Positions 1 to 8,489 of a stretch of DNA of 64,000 bases are shown one piece after another; the first letter of the stretch is position 1, and every line of letters starts with the position of its first letter. This DNA comes from Pseudofrankia nepalensis. Its GTDB lineage: Bacteria > Actinomycetota > Actinomycetes > Frankiales > Frankiaceae. The notes beneath the pieces were generated by a model, which was given only the letters and a program-made list of their open reading frames with translations, did no database searches and was not told the DNA's origin. The DNA lies in NCBI RefSeq assembly GCF_016786305.1, contig NZ_JADWYV010000010.1; one strand, written 5' to 3'. The position numbers and the translations under genes were made by a program.

Positions 1-258
1 CTGGAGTTGTCGTCTTCCGCTGGCATGGATCATCCCTCGTCGCGGTCTCGTCGTCACCGGAGCCGTCACTATAGATCAGCCACGCTGTCGTGAGGGCGGC
101 ACGGCGACGACGCCGTAACGGCTGCCGGTCGCGGCCGCTGAGGACCGGACACAGGGCATTGGCAGACAGGATGACCGGAGTGCGGGGCCGGCGGATCGTC
201 GCGCCGGATCCGCGGGTAGCCCGGAGTGAGTTCCCCCAGGCTACCCGCCGTCAGTCCG

Positions 259-894
259 TCAGCAGGAGTTCAGCGTGTTTGTGAGGGTGGACTTCTCCGC
301 GCTGTCGACGCTCAGGTGGTAGTAGTACTTCACCTGGACCCAGGCCCGTGCGTAGGTGCAGCGGAAGGAGGCCAGCGGGGGCTGCCATTCGGCGGGGTCC
401 TTGTCGCCTTTGGCCTGGTTGACGTTGTCGGTGACGGCCCACAGTTCGGGTCCGCCGAGGTCGTTCGCGTAGGTCTGGCGCTGCGCGGTGGTCCAGGCCC
501 AGGCTCCGGACGCCCAGGCTTCGGCGAGCGGCACCATGTGGTCGATGTCGACGTCGGAGGCGTTGGTCCAGGTGGCTCCGTCGAAGGGGCTGTACCAGGA
601 TCCGGAGGTGGGTGCGCAGCTGCTGTTCACGACCACGCCGGTGCCGTCGCGCTTGAGTACCTGTTCGCGGGTGTTGCACGTTCCGCTGATGGTGATCCAG
701 TGGGGGAACAGGTCCCGGTTGTAGGTGGACGCGTGCGATTCCGCGGTGACCGTCAGCGTGTTGAGTCGGCTCAGCGCGGTGCTCGCCGACGGAATGTTCG
801 GGGGAGTGGCTCCCGCGGGGCTTGCCGCGAACAGCGCAGCCAGGATCGTGGCCGCCAGGACGACGGCGGCCGTTTTGAGGGTCCGAGGGGTCAC
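259..894 (-). CDS. secreted HNH endonuclease family protein (DUF1524-like)
   Basis: Probable exported nuclease of 211 residues. I chose the GTG at 894 over the longer open frame (to 1116) because CAGGAG lies just upstream and the resulting N-terminus is a good signal peptide: positive TPRTLK, a hydrophobic run, then a cleavage-like SPAGA near residue 29. The HNH core is seen as DVDIDHMVPL (around residues 114-123) followed by NVNQAKGDKDPAEW (157-170), the pattern of secreted actinobacterial HNH proteins. Four cysteines in the mature part could form two disulfides. The role is inferred from the family (extracellular nucleic-acid degradation or nucleotide scavenging). It stands alone, with no partner or immunity gene visible beside it. 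Confidence 0.85.
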   Translation of the reverse strand: MTPRTLKTAAVVLAATILAALFAASPAGATPPNIPSASTALSRLNTLTVTAESHASTYNRDLFPHWITISGTCNTREQVLKRDGTGVVVNSSCAPTSGSWYSPFDGATWTNASDVDIDHMVPLAEAWASGAWAWTTAQRQTYANDLGGPELWAVTDNVNQAKGDKDPAEWQPPLASFRCTYARAWVQVKYYYHLSVDSAEKSTLTNTLNSC

Positions 895-1126
895 AGCGTA
901 CTCCTGACCGGTCTCGCCGTCGCCGCGTGGAATCCGGCGTGGGGGCACGGCGAAACCCAGGAGAGGATCGCAGGGCATTACCAGCCGATCGTTGCTGTGC
1001 GCGGGAATAGATGGTGAACCTTCAGGTGGCACGGCAGGTTTGGGCGAAGTTCGGCGTCGTTTACGCGACGTCGCCCTGAACATTTCATGTATTTCGGCCT
1101 GTCGGCATCTCCGCACCCCCGATCGG

Positions 1127-1240
1127 CATTGCCCGCCGCGGAGGCCTCGCCGCGCTGGTTGCCAGCGCCGAGCGGCTCCCGTTCGGTGACGAGTCCTTCG
1201 ACGCCGCCACCATGATCATGACGACCACCGACACCGGGCC
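1127..1240 (+). pseudogene. relic of a SAM-dependent methyltransferase
   Basis: About 38 codons read as the middle of a class I methyltransferase: AERLPFGDESFDAATM, the usual acidic-loop plus motif II region. No motif I (GxGxG) precedes it in any frame, and the frame runs into unrelated sequence up to 1433. This is a short internal fragment, not a gene. The call rests on one motif block. Confidence 0.45.
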
Positions 1241-1711
1241 CGGTCACAACGCGGAACAGATCCGGACCAACCGTCTGAAAAGTCCAGATCCAAGGGAGGG
1301 CATCGCGGATGACGCCGCCGAAGGCGATGCGGTCTGGGCGCGGTTGTGCCTGACGGTCGACGAACTGACCGAGTGCGCCCTGACGGACCTGACCGTCCTG
1401 GCACAGGTCCGCTGTAAAGGCCGCAGAACGTGACTGATGGTGCGCCGCGCCGCAGGAGAGCCGCAAGAGAGAAGCCGCGACACCGCTGGCGCTGATGAGA
1501 CGCCGAACGTGAGCCGATCAGGCGACGGCCGCCGTGCCCCGTCAAGGTGTCTGTGCCCTCGTTGTCTGCCAGCGGGCATCCTGCCCCGGACGTGCGTTTG
1601 ACGCGGGAAACGGCAGGTCACAGACTTGATTGAGGGCGTAGCAGTGACCCGTCAAGCTCCTGGCTCGCCACGGAAGGTCCTGTGAGCCGCCTTCGACGCG
1701 GAGGGGCACTC
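1241..1711. other. stretch without a recognisable gene
   Basis: The methyltransferase relic frame stays open to 1433 and several antisense frames are open, but none has a good start, a recognisable domain or convincing composition. No hairpin with a T-tract or clear promoter was identified. The 3' part contains the ribosome-binding site (GAGGGG at 1701-1706) of the next gene. Confidence 0.4.
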
Positions 1712-2227
1712 ATGAGTTTGCTCACGACTTCCGCGGCGTCCATCCACCAGTTGGGCGCCGCCGCGGCCTTCGCCGGCAGCCCACGGTCCGCTGGCCCCGG
1801 CACGGCGGATCGCGCTGGGGCCAGGGGACTGTGGAGCAGGTACGACGTCGTGGCGAACGCGATGCTTGCCGGAGGCTGGCTGATCGAGCAGCACACCCTG
1901 AGGACGCAACGCCACCTCGATCAGGAGACCGACGACGCGGTCAGACTGAAGGATCTCACTGTCGTCGGATCCGCGCTCACGAACATCGCCACCATCGCCG
2001 CGGGTCACCTCGTCAGGCGTGAGTTCCCACAGGGGCTGCCGCTGGATGCTCAGGGCAGCCTCACGTCCGACGCCTCCCGACGCGGGGAACGTTACTACCG
2101 CTGCTTCACGGTGATGAAGATGCTGAACCGCGCCTGTGCGGCCGGTGCCATCGGGTTCACTCCCCGCGTCAACTTCAACATATTGCGCTCCTACCGGCCC
2201 GGAAGAATCTTCCGACTGTTCGCCTGA
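1712..2227 (+). CDS. conserved hypothetical protein, tandem paralogue 1
   Basis: A 171-residue protein of unknown function. The ATG at 1712 is preferred to that at 1682 because GAGGGG sits five bases upstream. The N-terminus is Ala/Gly-rich; the core has hydrophobic stretches (VVANAMLAGGWLIEQ; VVGSALTNIATIAAGHLV) that could be membrane helices or buried helices. It is clearly related to the next gene: both share a G-x-WL-x-E-x-x-TLR block, a KDL/KDV-x-V-x-G-x-x-LT block, a late aromatic/basic segment and an FxS/RSY-type end. The two are probably co-transcribed (20 bases apart). I do not recognise the family and assign no function. Confidence 0.75.
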   Translation: MSLLTTSAASIHQLGAAAAFAGSPRSAGPGTADRAGARGLWSRYDVVANAMLAGGWLIEQHTLRTQRHLDQETDDAVRLKDLTVVGSALTNIATIAAGHLVRREFPQGLPLDAQGSLTSDASRRGERYYRCFTVMKMLNRACAAGAIGFTPRVNFNILRSYRPGRIFRLFA

Positions 2228-2247
2228 CAAGACCGGCGGTGACGATT

Positions 2248-2796
2248 ATGACGATCGCGCAGACCGCGGCCGCGTCGATCGGCCGCCTCGGCCTGGCCGC
2301 TGCCGCATTCGGCAGACCTACGCCCGTCGGTGCCGAGCGACCCGGAGCCAGCGGTAGGGGGCCCGCGAAGACGGCTCGCGGCGTCCGGCTCAACATGGAC
2401 GACTCCCTGTTCGACCTGTTCGTCAACGCCGCCGTCGGCGCCGGCTGGCTGAGTGAGCGAAGAACTCTGCGCGGCCGGTCGCTCGCCAATGACGCGAAGG
2501 TCATGGTGACCGTCAAGGACGTGCTTGTCGCCGGCACGGTTCTCACCGGCGCCGCGACCGTGGTCGGTGAGAAGGTCACGCGACGCCATGCCCCAGCCGG
2601 CGGGTCTCTCTCCGAGGAGGAGCCATCCCCTGACGCGGCCCTCGACGTCGATGGCAACGGCCGCTACCTGCGACGGATGACCGAGCTCAACCACGCCTTC
2701 GCCCTGCTCGCGGTGGCCACCACCCCCTTCATCAACTTCGCGCTGTTCGACTCCTACCACCCCCACCCACTACGTAGCTTCTTCTCACTCTGGTAA
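2248..2796 (+). CDS. conserved hypothetical protein, tandem paralogue 2
   Basis: A 182-residue paralogue of the preceding gene. Shared landmarks are GAGWLSERRTLRG, VTVKDVLVAGTVLTGAATVV and a C-terminal HAFALLAVATTPFINFALF block. The ATG at 2248 is chosen because GGTGA lies five bases upstream; a GTG at 2239 is in frame but lacks a Shine-Dalgarno. The two hydrophobic segments suggest membrane association. Identity between the copies is moderate, so the duplication is not recent. Function unknown. Confidence 0.75.
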   Translation: MTIAQTAAASIGRLGLAAAAFGRPTPVGAERPGASGRGPAKTARGVRLNMDDSLFDLFVNAAVGAGWLSERRTLRGRSLANDAKVMVTVKDVLVAGTVLTGAATVVGEKVTRRHAPAGGSLSEEEPSPDAALDVDGNGRYLRRMTELNHAFALLAVATTPFINFALFDSYHPHPLRSFFSLW

Positions 2797-2864
2797 TCGA
2801 CGGATAGATGAGGCGCACTCGCTAGTGTCGGCTGTCATGCTGGTACGGCTGGCCACCGGTCCGG

Positions 2865-3174
2865 ATGTTCTCCGTACGCCGGATGCTGGTGGTCCGTCCT
2901 AGGGAAGTCGTGGTGCCTTTTGGCTGGCCGTCGGCGTGGCGATTTCTGCCCGACGAGGCCTATCTCGCGCTGGTCGGGGACGAGGAAGCCTTTGTCCAGG
3001 CTGAGCTGCTCGCCAATCCGGAAGTGCCGCTGGCGATCGTGATGCGGCTGGTCCGGCACGAAGGTATGCGTGACCTGGTCCTGCTCGAACGGGGCTCGTC
3101 TGATGAGGCCAAGCGCGCCTATCGGCGGCTGGTTACGGACCCCGACCCGCATCGGCGACGTATCGGAACCTCGC
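2865..3174 (+). pseudogene. fragment resembling a leucine-rich-repeat-variant protein
   Basis: About 100 codons read as alpha-helical repeat-like sequence (FVQAELLANPEVPLAIVMRL, then VLLERGSSDEAKRAYRRLV), similar in style to LRV/HEAT-type proteins in which ANP recurs. After residue ~100 the frame becomes Arg/Ser-rich nonsense and overlaps a second frame carrying CHAT sequence. I read it as a 5' fragment of a decayed gene, possibly once joined to the CHAT fragment. The family call is weak. Confidence 0.35.
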
Positions 3175-3329
3175 CATCACCGCCCGCATACGACCGCCGG
3201 CGTAGCTGGCGGCCGTCCACCAGGCGGCCGCCGCACAGCCGCCGCGGGCACCGTCACGGTCCCCTCATCGCGCGGAACTGCCCGGCGCGGCAAGCGAGGC
3301 GGCGGCATTGGCGGGGCGGTCTCCGGCCG

Positions 3330-3675
3330 GGTCAAGCTGTTCGCCGACGCCGACGCTACCAGCGAGGCGGTGCCGCCCGCGTTGCTGTCGGCGCAGTGGG
3401 CGCATTTCGCCTGCCACGGGTCGTTCGACCTTGGCGATCCGTCGCGCAGCGGACTCCTGCTGAACGACCACGAGACACACCTCCGCACCGTGCTTGACGT
3501 GACCCGGCTCCGGCTCGACGCCGAGTTGGCCTTCCTCTCGGCCTGCTCGACTTGCGTCGCCGAATCGGGCCGTCGAGGGGTGCGATGGTGGGGGATCGCG
3601 GTTCGGTTGGCCAGTGCTGTCGGCCAGATCGGCGTCAGCGGCCTCGCGGACAAGGATGTATATTGGATACACTAG
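3330..3675 (+). pseudogene. C-terminal relic of a CHAT-domain protease
   Basis: The frame contains both catalytic signatures of the CHAT (caspase-HetF-associated-with-TPRs) fold: HFACHG with the catalytic His, and LSACST with the catalytic Cys about 53 residues later, with the typical SGLLLNDHETHL strand between them. There is no start codon or upstream domain in this frame, and the usual CHAT tail is cut short by YWIH-stop at 3675. It is a truncated remnant of a TPR-CHAT-type gene. Known CHAT proteins are caspase-like peptidases used in bacterial conflict systems. Confidence 0.6.
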
Positions 3676-3770
3676 CGTCGATGAGTCCCTACGGATCGGG
3701 TCCGTCGCCACCGTGTGACGCGCCGCGCGACCTTTTCCGTAAATCGGAGCAGAAGGCGAAGGAGTCGTCC

Positions 3771-4214
3771 ATGGCTGCGTTCGAAGCCGAATACGAGCCC
3801 AGTTCGTGGGAAGTGATCGCTCAGGAGGTCGAGCGCTACGAGCGGACCAACGGCGCCGAGCCCAGCGACCTTGTCGGTAAGAACTGGATCATCCTGTGGA
3901 CCCTGGGGGTCAAGTCGGCCAAGGTCCGCAAGACACCCCTGGTGCGGGTGGCCGACGGCGAGGGCCGCTACGCCGTGATCGGCTCGCAGGGTGGCGCGCC
4001 GACAAACCCGCACTGGGTGCACAACATCCGGGCGAACCACGTCGCGCGTCTCCAGGATGGCGATGTCCTCCTCGACTACTCCGTCCGCGAGGTCCAGGGC
4101 GACGAGAAGGCAACCTGGTGGGGTCGGGCCGTCGAGGTGTGGCCGGACTTCGACAAGTATCAGGCGGCCACCGAGCGGACAATCCCGTTGTTCGTCCTCG
4201 AACCGGCGAGCTGA
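3771..4214 (+). CDS. nitroreductase family deazaflavin (F420)-dependent oxidoreductase
   Basis: A 147-residue protein of the Ddn/FDOR-B-like split beta-barrel family, which uses reduced F420 to reduce varied substrates. The block GKNWIILWTLGVKSAKVRKTP is the family pattern (here -KxRKTPL-), followed by YAVIGSQGG and the NPHWVHNI motif that binds the deazaflavin phosphate region. AGGAG precedes the ATG by about six bases. It starts a probable operon with the CYP142-like P450 (139 bases downstream) and an alcohol dehydrogenase, which suggests a role in steroid or lipid catabolism. The specific substrate cannot be read from sequence. Confidence 0.88.
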   Translation: MAAFEAEYEPSSWEVIAQEVERYERTNGAEPSDLVGKNWIILWTLGVKSAKVRKTPLVRVADGEGRYAVIGSQGGAPTNPHWVHNIRANHVARLQDGDVLLDYSVREVQGDEKATWWGRAVEVWPDFDKYQAATERTIPLFVLEPAS

Positions 4215-4353
4215 TCGGGAATCGTGCCGAGCCCTCGCGGAAATCCTGAGTCGACCGTCCGGCTCCGGTGGGCCGTGCCGTGCCCGGTGGCGCCCCGCAC
4301 CAGTACCCTCCAACGCCCATTTCGTCGTGATTGGCAGATCCGGAGCTGACGTT

Positions 4354-5553
4354 GTGACCTACCGACCGGACATCGACCTCGTCAGCGGGGACTTCTGGGG
4401 CCGCAACCCGCACGAGGAGCTGACCTGGCTGCGCCGGAACGAGCCGGTCTTCTTCGACGAGAAGAACGGCGTGTGGGCGATCACGAAGTACGCCCACCTG
4501 AAGGAAGCCTCGACCAACCCGAAGCTCTTCTCGAACGCGGGCGGGATCCGGCCGGACAGCGGGCCGGTGCCCATGATGATCGATATGGACGATCCTGGGC
4601 ATGTGCGGCGGCGCAAGCTCGTCAACCGCGGCTTCACGCCCAAGCGGGTGCAGGAGCAGGAGACGGTCATCCGGCACATCGCCGACGACCTGATCGACGG
4701 TGTCGCCGAACGCGGCGAGTGCGACTTCGTGTGGGACGTGGCCGCCTGGCTGCCGCTCATCGTGATCGGCAACGCCATCGGCTTTCGACCCGAGGACCAG
4801 CCGAAGTTGCTGGAGTGGTCGGACGCGATGCTCAGCGTCCTGGGCCAGCCCGACCCCGACCGGCTCGCGACGGCGGCCGACGTCTTCGCCGGGTACACGA
4901 CCTACATCGCCGGCGTGATCGCCGACCGGCGCGAGAACCCGCGCGAGGACCTGATCAGCACCCTGGTCCACGCGGAGGTCGACGGCGACCGGCTCGACGA
5001 CGAGGCCCTCATCTACGAGTCGTTGCTGCTGCTCATCGGTGGGGACGAGACGACCAGGCACGTGTTCACCGGCGGCCTCTACCAGCTGCTGCGCGACCGG
5101 GAGCAGTGGGAGCGGCTGCGCGCCGACCGGTCACTGCTGCCGAGCGCCGTCGAGGAGATGCTGCGCTGGGTCAGTCCGATCAAGAACATGGCCCGGACCG
5201 TCACCTCCGACGTCGACTTCCACGGCGCGTCGCTGCGGGCGGGGCAGAAGGTGCTGCTGCTCTACCCGTCGGCCAACCGGGACGAGGACGTGTTCGCCGA
5301 CCCGTTCACGTTCGACATCACCCGTACCCCCAACGAGCACGTCGCCTTCGGTTTCGGCTCCCACTTCTGCCTGGGCAACTCGCTGGCCCGGGCGGAGTTG
5401 CGGGTGCTGTTCGACCGGCTGCTCGACCGCCTGCCCGACCTGCGACTGGCCGAGGACGCCGAGCCGGAGCACCGGCCGGCCAACTTCGTCAGCGGCTACG
5501 AGGGCATGAAGGTCGCCTTCACACCCGTCCAGAAGATCGGAGCCCGGCCATGA
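4354..5553 (+). CDS. cytochrome P450, CYP142-like steroid C26/27-monooxygenase
   Basis: Soluble P450 of 399 residues. The GTG at 4354 is chosen over the long upstream frame because CGGAG lies eight bases before it and the protein then has normal length. Signatures: oxygen-binding I-helix GGDETT (229-234), ExxR as EEMLR (E268-R271), and heme loop FGFGSHFCLG with proximal Cys339. Sequence such as SNAGGIRPDSGPVPMMIDMD and RPANFVSGYEGMKV is strikingly like mycobacterial CYP142, which oxidises the cholesterol/cholestenone side-chain terminus. The comparison is from memory. Its neighbours (an F420 enzyme, and an NDMA-dependent alcohol dehydrogenase able to oxidise the resulting alcohol) fit side-chain catabolism. 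Confidence 0.9.
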   Translation: MTYRPDIDLVSGDFWGRNPHEELTWLRRNEPVFFDEKNGVWAITKYAHLKEASTNPKLFSNAGGIRPDSGPVPMMIDMDDPGHVRRRKLVNRGFTPKRVQEQETVIRHIADDLIDGVAERGECDFVWDVAAWLPLIVIGNAIGFRPEDQPKLLEWSDAMLSVLGQPDPDRLATAADVFAGYTTYIAGVIADRRENPREDLISTLVHAEVDGDRLDDEALIYESLLLLIGGDETTRHVFTGGLYQLLRDREQWERLRADRSLLPSAVEEMLRWVSPIKNMARTVTSDVDFHGASLRAGQKVLLLYPSANRDEDVFADPFTFDITRTPNEHVAFGFGSHFCLGNSLARAELRVLFDRLLDRLPDLRLAEDAEPEHRPANFVSGYEGMKVAFTPVQKIGARP

Positions 5554-5631
5554 CCCGGCGCGCTCTGCGGGGGCCAGCCGGCCGCGGCGGGCTCTTATCA
5601 CCGACAGCGACCGCCGACGAGAGGAACTGAC

Positions 5632-6741
5632 ATGAGGACGCGGGCAGGGGTGTGCTGGGAGACCGGCGCGAAGTGGTCGGTCGAAGAGGTCGAACTCGAC
5701 GAGCCGAAGGCGGGCGAGGTCCTCGTGCGGCTCGCCGCCTCCGGACTGTGCCATTCGGACGACCACGCCGTGACCGGCGACATGCCCGCCGGACTGCCGA
5801 TGGTCGGCGGGCATGAGGGCGCTGGCGTGGTCGAGGCGGTCGGCCCGGGCGTCACCTCGGTCGCCCCGGGCGACCACGTGGTGCTCACGTTCGTCCCGGC
5901 CTGCGGGCGCTGCCGCTGGTGCATGAGCGGGATGGCGAACCTCTGCGACGTCGGCGCCAAGATCCTCGGCGGGCTGCCGATGGACGGCACCCACCGCACC
6001 CACGCCCGTGGCCAGGGCCTGACCCGGATGACCGGGCTCGGGACGTTCAGCCCGCACACCGTCGTCCACGAGTACTCGGTCGTGAAGATCGACCAGGATG
6101 TGCCCCTCGAGCTTGCCGCGCTGGTCGGCTGCGGGGTCGCCACGGGCTTCGGCTCGGCGATCAACACCGCCGAGGTCGGCCCCGGCGACACCGTCGTGGT
6201 CGTCGGCGTCGGCGGGGTCGGCGCCGCGGCCATCCAGGGCGCGCGGGTCGCCGGCGCGGAGCACATCGTCGCGGTCGACCCCGTGGCCTGGAAGCTGGAC
6301 CAGGCGAAGGTCTTCGGGGCGACCCATGGCGTCGCCTCGATGGAGGAGGCCGTCCCGCTGCTCGTCGACCTGACCCGAGGAGTGCTCGCCGACAAGGCGA
6401 TCCTGACCGTCGGCGTGGCGCACGGCCAGATGGTCGGACCGCTGCTGGCACTCATCCGCAAAGGCGGCATCGCCGTGGTCACGGCCGTGGCGCCCTGGAC
6501 GGAGACCGACGCCAACCTGTCGCTCTTCGAGCTCGCGATCTGGCAGAAGCAGCTACGCGGCTCGCTGTTCGGCGGGTACGCGCCGGCCGTGGCGGTGCCC
6601 CAGCTGCTGAAGCTCTACCGACGGGGCCTGCTCAGGCTCGACGACCTGGTGACCCGCCGCTACTCGCTCGACGACCTCCAGCAGGGCTACGACGACATGC
6701 ACGCCGGCCGCAACATCCGCGGCCTGGTCGTCTTCGACTAA
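5632..6741 (+). CDS. NDMA-dependent zinc alcohol dehydrogenase
   Basis: A 369-residue medium-chain dehydrogenase of the nicotinoprotein group that holds NAD(H) tightly (NDMA is the assay acceptor). Catalytic zinc ligands: Cys40 (GLCHSDDH) and the HE pair at 61-62. The structural zinc loop has Cys91, 94, 97 and 105. The nucleotide-binding fold is VVVVGVGGVGAAAI. GAGAGGAA precedes the ATG. It lies 78 bases after the P450 and probably oxidises an alcohol made by it to the aldehyde. A hairpin follows the stop. Substrate not assignable. Confidence 0.9.
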   Translation: MRTRAGVCWETGAKWSVEEVELDEPKAGEVLVRLAASGLCHSDDHAVTGDMPAGLPMVGGHEGAGVVEAVGPGVTSVAPGDHVVLTFVPACGRCRWCMSGMANLCDVGAKILGGLPMDGTHRTHARGQGLTRMTGLGTFSPHTVVHEYSVVKIDQDVPLELAALVGCGVATGFGSAINTAEVGPGDTVVVVGVGGVGAAAIQGARVAGAEHIVAVDPVAWKLDQAKVFGATHGVASMEEAVPLLVDLTRGVLADKAILTVGVAHGQMVGPLLALIRKGGIAVVTAVAPWTETDANLSLFELAIWQKQLRGSLFGGYAPAVAVPQLLKLYRRGLLRLDDLVTRRYSLDDLQQGYDDMHAGRNIRGLVVFD

Positions 6742-6753
6742 CGGCCGAGGGGC

Positions 6754-6779
6754 AACCCGGCCCACCGGGAAGCCGGGTT
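6754..6779 (+). terminator. hairpin terminator candidate after the P450/ADH operon
   Basis: AACCCGGC (6754-6761) pairs with GCCGGGTT (6772-6779) around a 10-base loop, 12 bases after the alcohol dehydrogenase stop. There is no T-tract, as is common for actinobacterial hairpin terminators. Confidence 0.55.
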
Positions 6780-7118
6780 CGCCCTGACTGTCCTCGGCAT
6801 CGCTGTCCTGATCAGCCTGGTCCCAGGAGCACCCAGCCCCTGGGCATTCACCCCGGACCGCTACTGATCGGCCTCGTCGCACTGCTCACACCCTCGGTCA
6901 ACGTCGTTCAGTCAGCCTTTCCGAACAACGCCAAGGAGAGATCGCCGGCCTCGCGCGCAGCGTCGCGAACCTCGGCTCCTCCTTCGGCACCGTCATTGCC
7001 GGCGCCATCCTCGTCGCCGGCCTCACCAAACACGCCTACGCTGCCGCCATGACCGCCCTCGCCGCCATCGGCCCGCTCGGCCTCGCCACCCTGCTATCCC
7101 GAAAAACCGCCCCATGTC
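6769..7118 (+). pseudogene. relic of an MFS drug-efflux transporter (C-terminal part)
   Basis: Three fragments in shifting frames reconstruct the end of a DHA2-type MFS protein: FALTVLGIAVLISLVPG, then LVALLTPSVNVVQSAFPNN, then LARSVANLGSSFGTVIAGAI followed by a final hydrophobic helix and basic tail. An in-frame stop (TGA near 6867) and at least one frameshift separate them. No N-terminal half is present, so this is a decayed gene end. Confidence 0.65.
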
Positions 7119-7367
7119 ACGGACACCGACCACCGTCCCGCCCCACTGGCCGCGACTGACAGCATTTGTCAGGTCCGCGCCGTGGATCCGATTTTTTGGC
7201 ATCGACGCGGCGACGTTTTTCCGGCGGACTGGCCGGATGGTGGAGAAACCACATGGGACCGACTCGCGTATCGGGTGGCTCGGACATGCCGGGGCCACTG
7301 AGATTGTCGACATCGGTGTCGGCGCCTCTCGACACGGCGAGCGCGGAAGGGCCGGAGATACGTGCGG

Positions 7368-8471
7368 ATGTCGTCAACTGGTGCACCGACAGGATCGCTG
7401 GCGCGCTCGACGGTGATTCTGCTGGGACTGGCGTCGTTGGCCGTCGCCATAGCCGGGATGCGGGCCTTCCGGGACACCCTGGGCCCGGCGTTCCTGGCGT
7501 TGGTCCTCGTCGTCACCGTGCATCCGCTGCAGGAACGCCTGCGTCGGCGTGGAGCACCCGGGTGGGTCGGCATCGTCGTGGCGATGACGACCATATATAC
7601 GGTCATGGCCGGACTGGTGGCCGCCCTGGTCGCGTCGGCCGCCCGGCTGGTCACGCTGCTGGCGGACTACGGCGCGCGGTTCGACGACCTGCTCGACCAG
7701 GCCGCCCGGCGGTTGGAAGACCTCGGTGTCAAGCCGGAACAAGCCAGCGCGACGGTCGGCCGGCTCGACCTGTCCAAACTGTCCGGCGTGCTGCAGAACA
7801 TTCTTTCCGGGCTGACCTCGGCGGGGTCGAGTCTGGTGTTCCTCGTCACTCTGGTCTTTTTCCTGACGATCGATGGCGAGCTGTTCGCGCGCCGGCTCGA
7901 CGCTGCCGCCGAGTCACGGCCGCTCCTGGTGGGCGCATTGCGGGAATTCGCCCGCAACACGCGCCGCTACCTGGCAGTTTCCTCGGTCTTCGGGTTGATC
8001 GTCGCGGCGTTCGACGTGTTCGCTCTGCACTGGCTGGCAATCCCGCTGCCGCTGTTGTGGGGGTTGCTTTCGTTCATCACCAACTACATCCCCAACATCG
8101 GGTTCCTGGTGGGCCTGGTCCCGCCCGCGCTGCTCGGCCTGCTCGAGGGCGGGGTTGCCCGGATGCTCTGGGTCGTCGCCGTCTATTCATTGATCAACAT
8201 GGTCGTGCAGTCGTTCATCCAGCCGAAGGTCGTCGGGAACGTGGTGCGGCTGTCCGCGACGCTGGCCTTCTTCTCGGTGGTGTTCTGGGCGTTCGTTCTC
8301 GGCCCGCTCGGGGCGCTGCTCGCGGTTCCGATGACGTTGCTGGCCAAGGCCCTGCTCATCGACTCCGATCCCGCGGCCCAGTGGTTGCGTCCGTTTCTCG
8401 GCGACACGACCGCCGAGGCCGCGGACGAGAAGTCCTCGAAACCCGCCCATCCAGGAACCCGGTCTCCCTGA
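7368..8471 (+). CDS. AI-2E family transporter (UPF0118 permease)
   Basis: About 367 residues with the AI-2E/PerM layout: two N-terminal hydrophobic helices (VILLGLASLAVAIAG; AFLALVLVVTVHPL), a third around VGIVVAMTTIYTVMAGLV, a soluble amphipathic middle, then a C-terminal membrane bundle including the conserved NYIPNIGFLVGLVPP and a QPKVVGN segment. GGAG lies ten bases before the ATG at 7368; a GTG at 7362 is also possible. Despite the family name, most members export small molecules or ions, so no substrate is assigned. It is followed 18 bases later by a DUF2252 gene, probably in one transcript. Confidence 0.88.
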   Translation: MSSTGAPTGSLARSTVILLGLASLAVAIAGMRAFRDTLGPAFLALVLVVTVHPLQERLRRRGAPGWVGIVVAMTTIYTVMAGLVAALVASAARLVTLLADYGARFDDLLDQAARRLEDLGVKPEQASATVGRLDLSKLSGVLQNILSGLTSAGSSLVFLVTLVFFLTIDGELFARRLDAAAESRPLLVGALREFARNTRRYLAVSSVFGLIVAAFDVFALHWLAIPLPLLWGLLSFITNYIPNIGFLVGLVPPALLGLLEGGVARMLWVVAVYSLINMVVQSFIQPKVVGNVVRLSATLAFFSVVFWAFVLGPLGALLAVPMTLLAKALLIDSDPAAQWLRPFLGDTTAEAADEKSSKPAHPGTRSP

Positions 8472-8489
8472 GGCCACGAGGGGCCAAAC

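Noticed and set aside
5131..6423. 430-codon minus-strand frame across the P450 and ADH genes
   Set aside because: Antisense to two well-supported genes; no recognisable motif.
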